Shown here: piece by piece, positions 7,790 to 17,079 of the stretch
Layout of the letters: each line of letters starts with the position of its first letter
Position numbering within the stretch: position 1 is the first letter of the stretch
DNA from: JACOWB01 sp964373665
GTDB lineage: Archaea > Aenigmatarchaeota > Aenigmatarchaeia > CG10238-14 > SCSR01
Reading direction: 5' to 3'
NCBI GenBank assembly: GCA_964373665.1
Contig: CAYJVM010000001.1
Location: 62,001-126,000, forward strand
DNA length: 64,000 nt
Translations under genes and position numbers: made by a program
Notes under the pieces: model-generated
Database searches by the model: none
What the model was told of the DNA's origin: nothing
What the model saw: only the letters and a program-made list of their open reading frames with translations

Positions 7790-9511
7790 ATGGTGTTTTT
7801 ACAAGGTTCCGAATATAAGAAAATAGACAAAGAAATCCGTAAGGATTTGAACTATTCTATTGCAGATGGGATGGGAGCATCGATAATGAGTGCTCTAACT
7901 TCTGGTGTTTTCCTTGCAGGTTTTGCTATTCTATTGGGTGCAACCCCCTTGCAGATTGGTATACTATCGTCACTTCCTTTGTTCGCAAACGCATTCCAGA
8001 TAATAGGCTCTTACTTCATAGAGACAGGCACTAGTAGGAAGTTCGTCACTGTCACAGGCTCTTTAATAGCAAGACTTCTTTGGGTGTTGATAATGCTAGT
8101 GCCGGTTTTTATGTTTCAGAGTAAAATAGCAGTTTGGCTGATAATAGCAGTATTTACAATATCTAGCATATGCAGCTCCGCAAGTGGAGTTGCATGGCTT
8201 TATTGGACTTCCGACATTGTTCCAAAAAATCTATTAGGCAGGTTTTTCAGCAGAAGAAATATTTATCTTGGTGTTGGAGGAATTGCAGCAAGTCTGCTTG
8301 CAGGATTATTCCTCGATATATGGAAAATCAATCATCCGCCATTGAGCGGCTTCCTTATACTTTATTCAGTAGCAATTGTTTTTGGCTTGCTTAGTGTCCT
8401 ATTTTTAGGTTTGATAAAAGACGTCCGAATAAAAGGCAAGCCAGTCAGCCATAATGTTTTCACAGACTTGGTACAAAGACCTTATAGGGACAGTAATTTC
8501 AGGAAACTTGTAAGGTTCGGAATTTTCTGGGGATTTGCCGTTGGTCTAGCTGGACCGTTCTTTATTGTGTATATGTTAAAGGTGATCAACCTGGATTATT
8601 TGGTTGTTGTAGCATTGGAAACTCTTTTCGGTGTAAGCGGTTTGCTATCATTGAAAATTTGGGGCAAGGTTGTTGACAAGTATGGAGCCAAACCAGTTCT
8701 TGTAATCTGCACTTTTCTAATAGCACTTTACCCGCTCTTTTACATTTTCCTTAGAAAGTCAGATTACCTTTTATTGTTTCCTATTAACGCCGTGGTAGGA
8801 GTCGCATGGGCTGGAACAGATTTCACGACAACACAGTTGCTTTTGAGAATCTCTCCACGTGAGAATAAATCAGTTTACATGTCATCGTTTGCCGCTGCAA
8901 CAGGCCTTGCTTTTGCGGCTGCAGCCATAATTGGTGGCATACTCGCAACTTACGTAATTAATTTGTCGTATACAATAAGTTTCGTCACATTGTACGGGTT
9001 ACATATCTTATTTCTGGTTGCAGCAATTTTACGGCTTTGGAGCAGCACTTTAATTAAAAGTGTAAAAGAACCTATGTCTGGTAATGTCAGATCTGTAATT
9101 TCACATTTGAAACAGGACAGAGTAATGAACATTTTCATAAACTTCTACCAGTTTAGTCAGCTGTCATTCAGCCTTATCACTTTGCCGTTGATTTATAGTG
9201 CAAAAGCCTTCCAAGAAGGTCAAAAGGTTTTGAATCAATTGCGCCGGCGAACTCGTAGAGCTTTAAGGGATTTGGACAGTATTATGAAATCGCCATGGAT
9301 ATATAAGAATAAAGAATTGAATAGACTCGCTTCAAGCTTGAAAGTTGTAGGAAAGGAAATCGGAAGATTAGAAGAAGATATAGAATATGCCTCCGATGAA
9401 ACTGTTTTAGGGACTATAAGGTCTGAAACTGAAAAATCAATTAAACATGTGGCAAAGATAGAGAAAATGCTCAACGCAATAAGAAAGCGTAAAAGGAAAG
9501 TTGGCAAGTAG
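7790..9511 (+). CDS. MFS transporter with a long C-terminal coiled coil
   Basis: A 573-residue carrier. Twelve hydrophobic helices fill residues about 30-430. The loop GRFFSRRNIYLGVGG (about 155-170) and GAKPVLVICTF (about 300) sit at the positions of the major-facilitator 2-3 and 8-9 loops. Beyond residue about 480 the chain is soluble, charged and helical (LNQLRRRTRRALRDL ... KSIKHVAKIEKML), probably a coiled coil in the cytoplasm, which is unusual for the superfamily. The substrate cannot be inferred. It ends with TAG, showing that amber is a normal stop codon here. Confidence 0.8.
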   Translation: MVFLQGSEYKKIDKEIRKDLNYSIADGMGASIMSALTSGVFLAGFAILLGATPLQIGILSSLPLFANAFQIIGSYFIETGTSRKFVTVTGSLIARLLWVLIMLVPVFMFQSKIAVWLIIAVFTISSICSSASGVAWLYWTSDIVPKNLLGRFFSRRNIYLGVGGIAASLLAGLFLDIWKINHPPLSGFLILYSVAIVFGLLSVLFLGLIKDVRIKGKPVSHNVFTDLVQRPYRDSNFRKLVRFGIFWGFAVGLAGPFFIVYMLKVINLDYLVVVALETLFGVSGLLSLKIWGKVVDKYGAKPVLVICTFLIALYPLFYIFLRKSDYLLLFPINAVVGVAWAGTDFTTTQLLLRISPRENKSVYMSSFAAATGLAFAAAAIIGGILATYVINLSYTISFVTLYGLHILFLVAAILRLWSSTLIKSVKEPMSGNVRSVISHLKQDRVMNIFINFYQFSQLSFSLITLPLIYSAKAFQEGQKVLNQLRRRTRRALRDLDSIMKSPWIYKNKELNRLASSLKVVGKEIGRLEEDIEYASDETVLGTIRSETEKSIKHVAKIEKMLNAIRKRKRKVGK

Positions 9512-9540
9512 TTTTAATTTGTTTAAATTAAATTGAGTTT

Positions 9541-10302
9541 ATGATTGATAGTCACTGCCACCTTGAGCAAAAAGAATATTTTAATGATTTGGACGGTGTT
9601 ATTCAGTCGTGCAAGAAAGGAGGGTTGAAAGCTGTTGTGACCAGCTGTCCTGACCCGAGGGATTTTGATAGGTCTTTGGAAATTGTCAATGCGCATCCAG
9701 AATATGTCTTCCTATGCTCGTCAATACACCCGCAATTTATCAAAGAGTTCACAGCCAAGCAGGTTGATGAATATTTTGACAGGTTGAAAGCGAACAAGAG
9801 CAAGTTAGTTGCTGTAGGAGAGTGTGGTTTGGACTTTTTTTGGATAAAGGAAGAAGAGTGGAGAGAAAAGCAGAAAGATCTATTTATTCAGCACATTGAA
9901 TTGTCTAGGAAATTGAAACTACCCCTAGTGATTCATTCGAGGGATGCTTGGGAAGACGTCTTGAAAATTTTGGAACAGGAAGACACCAGAAAGGTACTGC
10001 TCCACTTCTGGGGAGGCAAAGAATTCACGCATCGTGTTATAGAAAACAATTATTCCATAACGATAGGACCGGTAATAGCGAAGAGCAAAAGCTATAAGAA
10101 AATCGCCTGCGATTTTCCCATTGAAAATATTTTGCTTGAAACAGATTCTCCGTGGTTTGGAGCAAACGGTGAAAGAGGTATACCGACCAACATAAGAGTG
10201 CCATGTGAGGAAATAGCCGAGGTTAAGAAATTGGAATTCAAAGAAGTTTGGGAGAAGTGTGGTAACAATGCGGAGAAGTTTTTCAATTTGGATTTAAAGT
10301 AA
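9541..10302 (+). CDS. tatD: TatD-family metal-dependent hydrolase
   Basis: A 253-residue TIM-barrel hydrolase. All main family landmarks are present: the N-terminal metal site DSHCHLE (residues 3-9), GECGLDFFW near residue 97 (usually GEIGLDYY), PLVIHSRDAWED near 133, LHFWGG near 155 and LLETDSPW near 200. Relatives are 3'-5' exonucleases or nucleases acting in DNA repair and turnover. It starts 30 bases after the MFS gene and could be co-transcribed. It ends one base before the convergent alpha/beta hydrolase gene. Confidence 0.93.
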   Translation: MIDSHCHLEQKEYFNDLDGVIQSCKKGGLKAVVTSCPDPRDFDRSLEIVNAHPEYVFLCSSIHPQFIKEFTAKQVDEYFDRLKANKSKLVAVGECGLDFFWIKEEEWREKQKDLFIQHIELSRKLKLPLVIHSRDAWEDVLKILEQEDTRKVLLHFWGGKEFTHRVIENNYSITIGPVIAKSKSYKKIACDFPIENILLETDSPWFGANGERGIPTNIRVPCEEIAEVKKLEFKEVWEKCGNNAEKFFNLDLK

Positions 10303-10303
10303 T

Positions 10304-10846
10304 TTATTTCGACATTTTCAAGATTGATTCCAACACAACAGGCAATTCTGTTACACCGTGGTCACCAGCGAAATGCTTCAAGCTGTGCTGCACAGTCACG
10401 GTTGCATTTAACTTTTCCTTGAAAATATCACCATAGTGCATCGAAACATATGGGTCGTCATCAGAATGGATTGCAATGAAGTTTTTACAATGCGACTTTA
10501 TTTTCTTCCACTCAATAGGCTTTCTAAAAAAACTTTTGATTTCATCATATCCTAAATCAGATGCGAATCCAGCTACAAGGACGGCCCCTTTAATTTTCTG
10601 GCCTTCTTTTAATGATTCCAGATATCGCAAGATAGTCATGCATCCGAGGCTGTGTCCAACTAAATAGCATTCTTTGTCGGGAATTATCGTATTCTTCAAA
10701 CATCCTAACCATTTGTCCATTTTAGGGTGCTTTGAATCTGGAAGTTTAGGAACAATAACTTTGAAACCTCTATTCTCAAGTTCGTTCTTTAGCCATGGCA
10801 TCCAATCTCTTTCCGGCGAACCTTCCCACCCGTGTATTATGTACAC
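10304..10846 (-). CDS. RBBP9/YdeN-type serine hydrolase
   Basis: An alpha/beta hydrolase of about 180 residues. It shows the family start VYIIHGWEGSPERDW, the nucleophile elbow YLVGHSLGCMTIL and the C-terminal acid/histidine part (HSDDDPYVS, HFAGDHG). RBBP9-like enzymes are cytoplasmic serine hydrolases of uncertain substrate. The start is ambiguous. The frame stays open upstream into the aRF1 gene, but homologues begin right at this first strand, so I used the GTG at 10846; an ATT at 10855 would give KRVYIIHG. It follows aRF1 closely and probably shares its mRNA. Confidence 0.8.
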   Translation of the reverse strand: MYIIHGWEGSPERDWMPWLKNELENRGFKVIVPKLPDSKHPKMDKWLGCLKNTIIPDKECYLVGHSLGCMTILRYLESLKEGQKIKGAVLVAGFASDLGYDEIKSFFRKPIEWKKIKSHCKNFIAIHSDDDPYVSMHYGDIFKEKLNATVTVQHSLKHFAGDHGVTELPVVLESILKMSK

Positions 10847-10859
10847 TCTCTTAATATTA

Positions 10860-12074
10860 TCACCTGATTCTATACCTGAGAAAAGCTCCGACGCCTCCAA
10901 GTTTCTTGAATTGCATTCCTTCATTAGTTTCCGTGGAGATGATCTCCACTTTGGTCCCAAAGTTCGCTGCCTTTTCTGAAAGTAGTTCTCCTATATCATC
11001 CTTGTCAATCACTTTCATAGGCTGACCGCAGATGTCACACGTTTGATTCTGCATTTCGCTTTTTGGCAGGTCTCTTTCCGCTTCATGCGAGCTGTCGCAT
11101 TTGAGCTTTGTTCTTACCCAGTCAAGCTCTTCCGATACAAGAAGTGTCTCCACAGCCCCGAGATTCAGCGCTTCTATAGTCTGGGTATAACCATAAACGA
11201 CATTGCCGCTTTTCTGCAACTCTGTCAAGAATTTTTCTATGAGCTGCCTTTCCTTCATCACGGAAGCTTCCTTCAGCAAGTCCTCAGATCTGTGCACAAG
11301 CTCTTCAAATCCGTGTTCACCCGTATATCCGATGTCCTTCACACCGATAACCTTGTCTCGGATCTGATAATTGAGATGTTCTTCCTTCACAAACTGGTCC
11401 TTTATCGGACCTGGTCCACCTACAACCACACCTTTCAGATCCTTCTGCTTCATGAACAGATCAGATGCAATCTCAGCTACTTTCTTGAAGTATTCGTTAA
11501 TAGCTTCTTCCCTGATTCTGTCATACCTGCGCTGACTCATCCCGCCCTTAATGGCCTTGCCAGCGACAAGCGAATCAATGTGCTTCAATGGAATAATTTT
11601 CTTTCCGTAAAGCAGTCCAATATCTGCATCTTGCGAATCCAAAACTATCAGCCCGTACACTTCCTTCTCCGAGACCATCTCCTTCAGCGGATCCAGGACA
11701 AAGACCTGGTCACACCAGTATATTTTCGTGTTCATCTTCTCTGGCGGCTCAAAGCTCCATATCTTTAGGTCGGGGACCCCTTCGTTCTCGGAGACATTTC
11801 CGCAGAATACGACAAGCCCGTTGCCCGGCGTCTCCCTGAAAATGCGCAGGTGCTGTATTATCTTCTCAAGCGCTGCCACGACATTATTCCTTGTCGCCTT
11901 TGACTTGATGTTTATCGCGGTGGACTTTTCATTGCTAAGCTGGTTGGTTATGTCCACGAGGCTGTATCCAGAAGGGACATAGACAGAGACGAGCTCTGTG
12001 TGCCTTCCCCTTATACCCTGCAGTTCCTTAAGAATTTTCTTTATCCCAAGTCTTCCGTCATCGTCAAATGCAAT
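10860..12074 (-). CDS. prf1: Peptide chain release factor aRF1 with GGM instead of GGQ
   Basis: The archaeal class I release factor, which reads all three stop codons. Visible are GRHTELVSVYVPSGY (domain 1), the NIKS stop-recognition motif, the YWCDQVF version of YxCxxxF, the domain-2 loop KGGMSQRRYDR and a C-terminal CDIC zinc-type pair. Two things are odd. The catalytic GGQ is GGM (codon at 11538-11540). There is also no ATG, GTG or TTG in frame before the conserved N-terminus: the frame opens after a TAG with ATT at 12072-12074. An ATG at 12088-12090 with a good ribosome-binding site is in another frame and meets TGA after eight codons (12064-12066). Ordinary gene callers would start at the GTG at 11957 and lose about 39 residues. 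Confidence 0.88.
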   Translation of the reverse strand: MAFDDDGRLGIKKILKELQGIRGRHTELVSVYVPSGYSLVDITNQLSNEKSTAINIKSKATRNNVVAALEKIIQHLRIFRETPGNGLVVFCGNVSENEGVPDLKIWSFEPPEKMNTKIYWCDQVFVLDPLKEMVSEKEVYGLIVLDSQDADIGLLYGKKIIPLKHIDSLVAGKAIKGGMSQRRYDRIREEAINEYFKKVAEIASDLFMKQKDLKGVVVGGPGPIKDQFVKEEHLNYQIRDKVIGVKDIGYTGEHGFEELVHRSEDLLKEASVMKERQLIEKFLTELQKSGNVVYGYTQTIEALNLGAVETLLVSEELDWVRTKLKCDSSHEAERDLPKSEMQNQTCDICGQPMKVIDKDDIGELLSEKAANFGTKVEIISTETNEGMQFKKLGGVGAFLRYRIR

Positions 12075-12139
12075 CTACCTGTAATTTCATTCAACTTCAC
12101 TCCTCAAATATTTATATGCCATAAAAGAAATGGTGCTTG

Positions 12140-13003
12140 ATGCTCAACTGGTTAAATGGCTATGTGAACAATCGCAAGTCACTGCAGCAGATCTTGCCTA
12201 TTATCCTAACTTTCCTCACATCCGGTCTGATTATCATATTCATCTATATCCTTCTCGCCGGCCTGAATAAGGTTTATCCTGGACAGAAACTGGCGCTTGA
12301 AATACGTCCGCTCGACATACTTCTGGGCATGACCATATACATAAAGACTGCAATAGATTTCGCTATTTTTATCGGCAGATTGATGAACAAGAACCCAGGG
12401 TGGAAAAATAGAATCGCGATCGAGCTGGGTACAGCTTTAGGTAACGGTCTGGGAACTTTGATAGTGCTCGTTATATGGGTTTTTGTAAAGGATGTGGAGA
12501 TTTTGCTTGCCGCCATGATATTCCTAGCTTCTCTAGTTCTTTTCCAGCTTGCATACGAAGGCATTGAACATTTCTCATCTTGGAAGAACCAGCGTTTTAA
12601 GAAAGTCCTTTATCACATTCTTGAATTTCCATTGCGTTATTTGTTGATGGTCATACGACCTGTTCTAGGAAGGTTAATGCCTCATGTGGGGAAGCATTTG
12701 GCTGGCGAGAACTTGAAGACTTGGAAAGCTTTAGTGATATTTTCATTCGGCATACCGTTCATATTGGGGCTGGACGACTTTGCTGGCTATGTTCCCCTGT
12801 TCAGCATTATTAATGTCTTCAGCTTTAGCATAGGTGTTGTACTTGCGCATACACTGCTTAATGCGGCATTGTTTGTAAATCCCGACCTTACAACAAGAGC
12901 CGTGAAGAATTCTTGGGTCTCATACATAGGAACCGTCGCGTTCGTTGGCATAGCCATATACGGACTAGTTGAGATAGTGAAGATACTAGGACATGTTTTT
13001 TGA
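12140..13003 (+). CDS. Multi-pass membrane protein, possibly LysE/CadD-like
   Basis: A protein of 287 residues with about eight hydrophobic helices. The stretch GLDDFAGYVPLFSIINVFSF near residue 213 resembles the acidic helix motif of the LysE/CadD/TerC exporter superfamily, but the rest is not distinctive, so the transport role is only a suggestion. A TATA-like box (TTTATATG, 12111-12118) lies about 25 bases before the ATG, implying a leaderless mRNA. It is divergent from aRF1. The 3' end overlaps the convergent SET-domain gene by 18 bases. Confidence 0.5.
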   Translation: MLNWLNGYVNNRKSLQQILPIILTFLTSGLIIIFIYILLAGLNKVYPGQKLALEIRPLDILLGMTIYIKTAIDFAIFIGRLMNKNPGWKNRIAIELGTALGNGLGTLIVLVIWVFVKDVEILLAAMIFLASLVLFQLAYEGIEHFSSWKNQRFKKVLYHILEFPLRYLLMVIRPVLGRLMPHVGKHLAGENLKTWKALVIFSFGIPFILGLDDFAGYVPLFSIINVFSFSIGVVLAHTLLNAALFVNPDLTTRAVKNSWVSYIGTVAFVGIAIYGLVEIVKILGHVF

Positions 13004-13504
13004 TTCTTTAATTTTCCTTTCAAGATAATATGAAAACCATCCATCGTACCTTTTTTGCATCTCAGGTATTTTCCAGTCGTCAGAAGTTATAATCTTCCTG
13101 CAAGTCTGCTTGCCGCATTTACATATCATTTTAAAATTGATTCCAAAGAGTGTTGTTCCATAGTCAAAGGTTATTTCCTCGTCCTTTTGAATATCCTTCA
13201 TCGCAACTAGCAATATCTGACCTTTTATACCAGCGTTTGGTTCACAACTGTGATTTGTATAATATCCGTCTCCTATGTCTTTAGAGAACACAGAACCGAT
13301 TAGGATATTATCATGCACCTGAAGAGTGTTGTCTAGTGATTGCATACTTTCGGGATAAATATCCCAGTCTTCATATGTTTTAACATATCCACCCCAAGCA
13401 GCAATCAACTCACCCTCTTTAATCTCTGTTTTGGCAAAAGTGCCTTTGGCGGAAATCATGCTTTCTCGTGTTTCAACTTTTTGGGATGTCCAGTCGAAGC
13501 TCAT
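12986..13504 (-). CDS. SET-domain protein (putative protein lysine methyltransferase)
   Basis: A 172-residue stand-alone SET domain. It contains the opening GTFAKTEIKEGELIAAWGG, the SAM/pseudoknot motif YYTNHSCEPNAGIKG (residues about 82-96), the ITFDYGTT strand (about 118-125), and a post-SET-like CKCGKQTCR zinc motif (about 134-142). This fold methylates lysines using SAM. Targets in archaea may be chromatin or ribosomal proteins; nothing here shows which. It starts just after valS on the same strand. Confidence 0.88.
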   Translation of the reverse strand: MSFDWTSQKVETRESMISAKGTFAKTEIKEGELIAAWGGYVKTYEDWDIYPESMQSLDNTLQVHDNILIGSVFSKDIGDGYYTNHSCEPNAGIKGQILLVAMKDIQKDEEITFDYGTTLFGINFKMICKCGKQTCRKIITSDDWKIPEMQKRYDGWFSYYLERKIKESKNMS

Positions 13505-13514
13505 ACCACACCAA

Positions 13515-15836
13515 TTAAACCAAGTTGTGCATGGCTTTCAAGTCTTTTTCAAAAGTTTTCAACTCTTTCGGTATTTGTATACTCACAGAATCTTTTAATG
13601 ATTTTCCCTGACCCTTCTTATCACTCCATACTTTAGAGTTGAATTCAACTACCTTCTGCGTATCAGACGTTAGTTTGCTCTTCCATTCCGCTACTGGAAA
13701 CTCTTCCTTATGTACGCTATGCTTGTGATAAAGCTGCCTTGCTATAAAATCAGTCATGTGCGGCGCTATCGGCGCAAGCAATTCAATAATAGCTTCAAGA
13801 CATGTATGCAAGGTAAACCACGCCGACTCCTGCTCTTCTTTTGCAAACCCTTCCCCATAGGCCCTCTTCTTAATCATCTCCACATAATGGTCGGCGAAGA
13901 TGTTCCACGTAAATTCCCTTATCTTGCTCGCTGGCACGAAAAAGTTGAAATCATTATAGCCCTCTCTGCACTCTTCTATAAGCTTGCTCAATTCTGCGAG
14001 GACCCATTTGTCAGTCTCAGTCAATTGGACTTTCTTGACTGTAGGAAACATCGAAATGAACCTTGACAGGTTCCACAGCTTTGTCAGGAACTTTCCGGCA
14101 CTTACAATCCTCTGCTCAGAACACCTGAAATCAGAGCCCAAAGAAGCTTCGGCCGCATTCCAATACCTAAAAACATCCGCCCCGTATTTTTCCAACAGAG
14201 GGACAGGATCAATCACATTCCCCTTGCTCTTGCTCATCTTCTCCCCATGCTCATCGACGCCATAGCCCATCACCCACACATGCTCGAATGCCGATTTTTT
14301 AGTCAACTGATAGCACCTGAGAAGCGTGTAATAGAGCCATGTTCTTATGATGTCCTTGCCCTGCGGCCTCATCGCGTTCGGATAAGTCCTGGAAAAGAAC
14401 TTTTTATCCTTTCCGTATTTGGAGATGAACAGCGGCGATATGCTCGAGTCCATCCAGGTGTCAAAAGTCCTAGTGTCGCCCATGAATGACTTGCCGCCGC
14501 ACTTGCATCTCTTGAAGGGCGGTTTTTGCTTCCACGGCTGGTAGTACGCCCCTTTTGGAGGAACCATGACAGCCTTGCAGTCCCTGCAGTACCATATCGG
14601 TATCTCAGTGCCGTAATACCTCCTCCTTGAAACCGGCCAGTCGATGCTCACAGAGTCTATCCAGTCCAGCAGCAATTGCCTGTGCGCCTCCGGGTGGAAC
14701 TTTAATTTCTTGCCGATAACTTTCATTGTTTTCTTCATGTCGACCTGTTTTATGTACCATTCGTTCATCGGCACTATCTCGACAGGGTTCTTGCTCCTCT
14801 CGCAAGTGGGCGTCCTGTGCATTGTCTCCTCCTTCTTCACGATCAGGCCCATGTTGTCTAAATCCGCTATAATTCTTTTCCTCGCCTCCTCCGCCTTGAG
14901 TCCTGCGTACTGTCCTGCGTTATGTGTAGTCTTGCCTTCCTGGTTAAGCAGAATTATCTCATCGAGCTTTAGTTCTCTGAAAAGCCTCACGTCCTCATAG
15001 TCGCCATAGCTGCAAATCATAACCGCGCCAGTCCCAAATTCCGGATCGGTCTGAGGATGTGCAATCACCTTGACTTCCCTGTTGTACATCGGTATGAGCG
15101 CGGTCTTGCCTGCAACATCCCTGTATTTCTCGTCCTCCGGGTTCACGATTATAGCCTGGCACGCCGCCATGAGTTCCGGCCTTGTTGTGGCTATCGTTAT
15201 GATTCCACCATCCCTCAATTTGAAGTTGACATAAACGAGCATTGATGGCATGTCCTTGTATACAATTTCAGCATCAGCCAGCGTCGTTCCGCATTCAGGG
15301 CAGTAGTTGTTCGGTCTAGTGTCCTCGTAGACAAGTCCCTTCCCCCACAGTTCTATGAACGTCGCCTGGGTCAGTGCCCTGTATGATTGAGAGTCAGTTC
15401 TGTAATAATTGCCGAAGTTGCCAGACATACCCATGGACTTCATCGTAGCGATCATCTCGGCTTCAAGGTCGTCCAATGCAACCTTGCAGTATTCCAGGAA
15501 CTTTTCCCTTGGCGTGTTATGGATGGAGATGTTGAACTTTTTCTCTGTGTAAATCTCCACAGGCAGACCGTTCCTGTCTATGCCTATAGGGAATAATGTC
15601 TCATGACCTGTCATCCTTGCGGTGCGCGCTATCATGTCTATCTGTGAGTAATGAGCTGCGGCGCCAACGTGCCATATACTACCGCTTGGATACGGCGGAG
15701 GCGTGTCAATGGAGAACACTGGTTTCTTCGAGTTGACATCGAACCTGTACAGGTTTTCTTTGTCCCATATGAGCCTTATTTTCTCCTCGAGTTTCGGGTT
15801 CCAATGCGTCTCTTTAATCTTCGGCGTGAACTTCAT
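13515..15836 (-). CDS. valS: Valyl-tRNA synthetase
   Basis: A class I aminoacyl-tRNA synthetase of about 773 residues, which charges tRNA-Val and edits misactivated threonine. The HIGH-type signature is PYPSGSIWHVGAA (residues about 49-61) and the KMSKSKG loop is near residue 555. The editing (CP1) domain with TTRPELMAACQAIIVNP and zinc ribbon pairs (CPECGTTL; CRDC ... CKCGGKSF) are present. The anticodon-binding domain follows, and the long C-terminal coiled coil of bacterial ValS is absent, as in archaeal forms. The ATG at 15836 is preferred to the TTG just before it. The SET gene follows 11 bases downstream. Confidence 0.96.
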   Translation of the reverse strand: MKFTPKIKETHWNPKLEEKIRLIWDKENLYRFDVNSKKPVFSIDTPPPYPSGSIWHVGAAAHYSQIDMIARTARMTGHETLFPIGIDRNGLPVEIYTEKKFNISIHNTPREKFLEYCKVALDDLEAEMIATMKSMGMSGNFGNYYRTDSQSYRALTQATFIELWGKGLVYEDTRPNNYCPECGTTLADAEIVYKDMPSMLVYVNFKLRDGGIITIATTRPELMAACQAIIVNPEDEKYRDVAGKTALIPMYNREVKVIAHPQTDPEFGTGAVMICSYGDYEDVRLFRELKLDEIILLNQEGKTTHNAGQYAGLKAEEARKRIIADLDNMGLIVKKEETMHRTPTCERSKNPVEIVPMNEWYIKQVDMKKTMKVIGKKLKFHPEAHRQLLLDWIDSVSIDWPVSRRRYYGTEIPIWYCRDCKAVMVPPKGAYYQPWKQKPPFKRCKCGGKSFMGDTRTFDTWMDSSISPLFISKYGKDKKFFSRTYPNAMRPQGKDIIRTWLYYTLLRCYQLTKKSAFEHVWVMGYGVDEHGEKMSKSKGNVIDPVPLLEKYGADVFRYWNAAEASLGSDFRCSEQRIVSAGKFLTKLWNLSRFISMFPTVKKVQLTETDKWVLAELSKLIEECREGYNDFNFFVPASKIREFTWNIFADHYVEMIKKRAYGEGFAKEEQESAWFTLHTCLEAIIELLAPIAPHMTDFIARQLYHKHSVHKEEFPVAEWKSKLTSDTQKVVEFNSKVWSDKKGQGKSLKDSVSIQIPKELKTFEKDLKAMHNLV

Positions 15837-15953
15837 CAAACCAACCCAGAATGAAGTGATTTAGGAGTAAATGCAGATATAGCCTCACGCAAAGACCCAT
15901 GATTCACCAGACATAAGCATCAAGATTAATTGTCAGCCAAATTATTTAAATCA

Positions 15954-17051
15954 CTAAATTTCCATCTTTGTGCTCTGTAAATCCAGAACAAAACAGTCCG
16001 TTTCCTCGTCGAATCTGAATCCTTCCCTTCTCGGAGTCACATTATAACGCATTCTCAATTTGGCGTTACGTTCCGAATTGGGTTGACTTTTTTGATAGTA
16101 TCCATTATTCTCTGCTTTCTGGACTCTGACTTGTCTAAAACCGTGTTCCAGCGCCCAGTCTGCCGTAGCCCTTAAGAGCATTCTGTCCCATCTTCCCAAT
16201 GGCGTCAATGCGTCCTTCACACTTTTAGACGAGCTTCTATTTCCCTGTATTTGCTTGACGTTTATGACTCCACCATCTTCTATATCAAAACCTATGCAAG
16301 CGATTGGAGAGCCGTCCATTTTCAAAACAAACCCCAGCAATGTGTCTTGGAAAAGACCTATAACATCCCTATACGTATAGGGTTCCATGGAATATGCCGA
16401 TAGATTTGGCTGATCGCCTTTCGAATACCGCTGCATGTATGCATTTAAATCGCCATTAAATGGTCTGCGACTGAGAAATTCTAGAAACCCTTCCAACATC
16501 TTGTGTCTAGCATTGATTTGTCTGGAGCCGATTATATTTTCGACGGCAAAAGCAATTTTTCTTTCATTTTCAGACATATTGTCATCATGAGCATATGCTA
16601 GAAAGCAACTATACAAACATTCAATTTTGGATAAATCTAACTTTTCGGCATAAATTCCCATTTCATACAATAAAGGTCTAACTTTTAGACCATCCCTTCT
16701 CTTTGCATACTTGACAGCATCTTTCAAGGAGATGTAGAAAAGCTCTAAAACAGTTTCTGTCTTCAATCTTCTTGGAATAGGTAGTTGAAGAACCACATCA
16801 TAATACCTCAAAGGCGAGTTAGGTTGTCTAACTGGTATCCCTACGGAATCGCCACTCTCGATTGCTCTTTGATGGTTGTCTGCATCTGCAACGAAGAATA
16901 TCCCCTCACTTTCCAGAAGAGCACCTTCAAGCACTCGTTTATACTCATCACGGGGCAGAGATTTTCGGTATTCATGTAAAGCTACGTGCTTTCCCAAGTT
17001 CCTTCTTAGACCACACCTACCTATTACTCGGTCAAATATATCATAACCCAT
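15954..17051 (-). CDS. Unknown protein with a possible GNAT-like C-terminal domain
   Basis: A 365-residue soluble protein I do not recognise. The N-terminal 200 residues are helical and charged. The last 150 read as strand-strand (LLGFVLKMDGSPIACIGFDI), a basic loop, a helix (RMLLRATADWALEHGF), a strand (QVRVQKAENNGYY) and a closing strand. This order resembles an acyl-CoA N-acyltransferase (GNAT) fold, but the CoA-binding motif is not clear. The gene is flanked by 110-base spacers and seems to be transcribed alone. Confidence 0.45.
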   Translation of the reverse strand: MGYDIFDRVIGRCGLRRNLGKHVALHEYRKSLPRDEYKRVLEGALLESEGIFFVADADNHQRAIESGDSVGIPVRQPNSPLRYYDVVLQLPIPRRLKTETVLELFYISLKDAVKYAKRRDGLKVRPLLYEMGIYAEKLDLSKIECLYSCFLAYAHDDNMSENERKIAFAVENIIGSRQINARHKMLEGFLEFLSRRPFNGDLNAYMQRYSKGDQPNLSAYSMEPYTYRDVIGLFQDTLLGFVLKMDGSPIACIGFDIEDGGVINVKQIQGNRSSSKSVKDALTPLGRWDRMLLRATADWALEHGFRQVRVQKAENNGYYQKSQPNSERNAKLRMRYNVTPRREGFRFDEETDCFVLDLQSTKMEI

Positions 17052-17079
17052 TCTAAATAGTTGTTAGTAAAATTTAAAT

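Noticed and set aside
13710..15000. Several plus-strand frames opposite valS
   Set aside because: All lie inside the well-conserved synthetase on the other strand.
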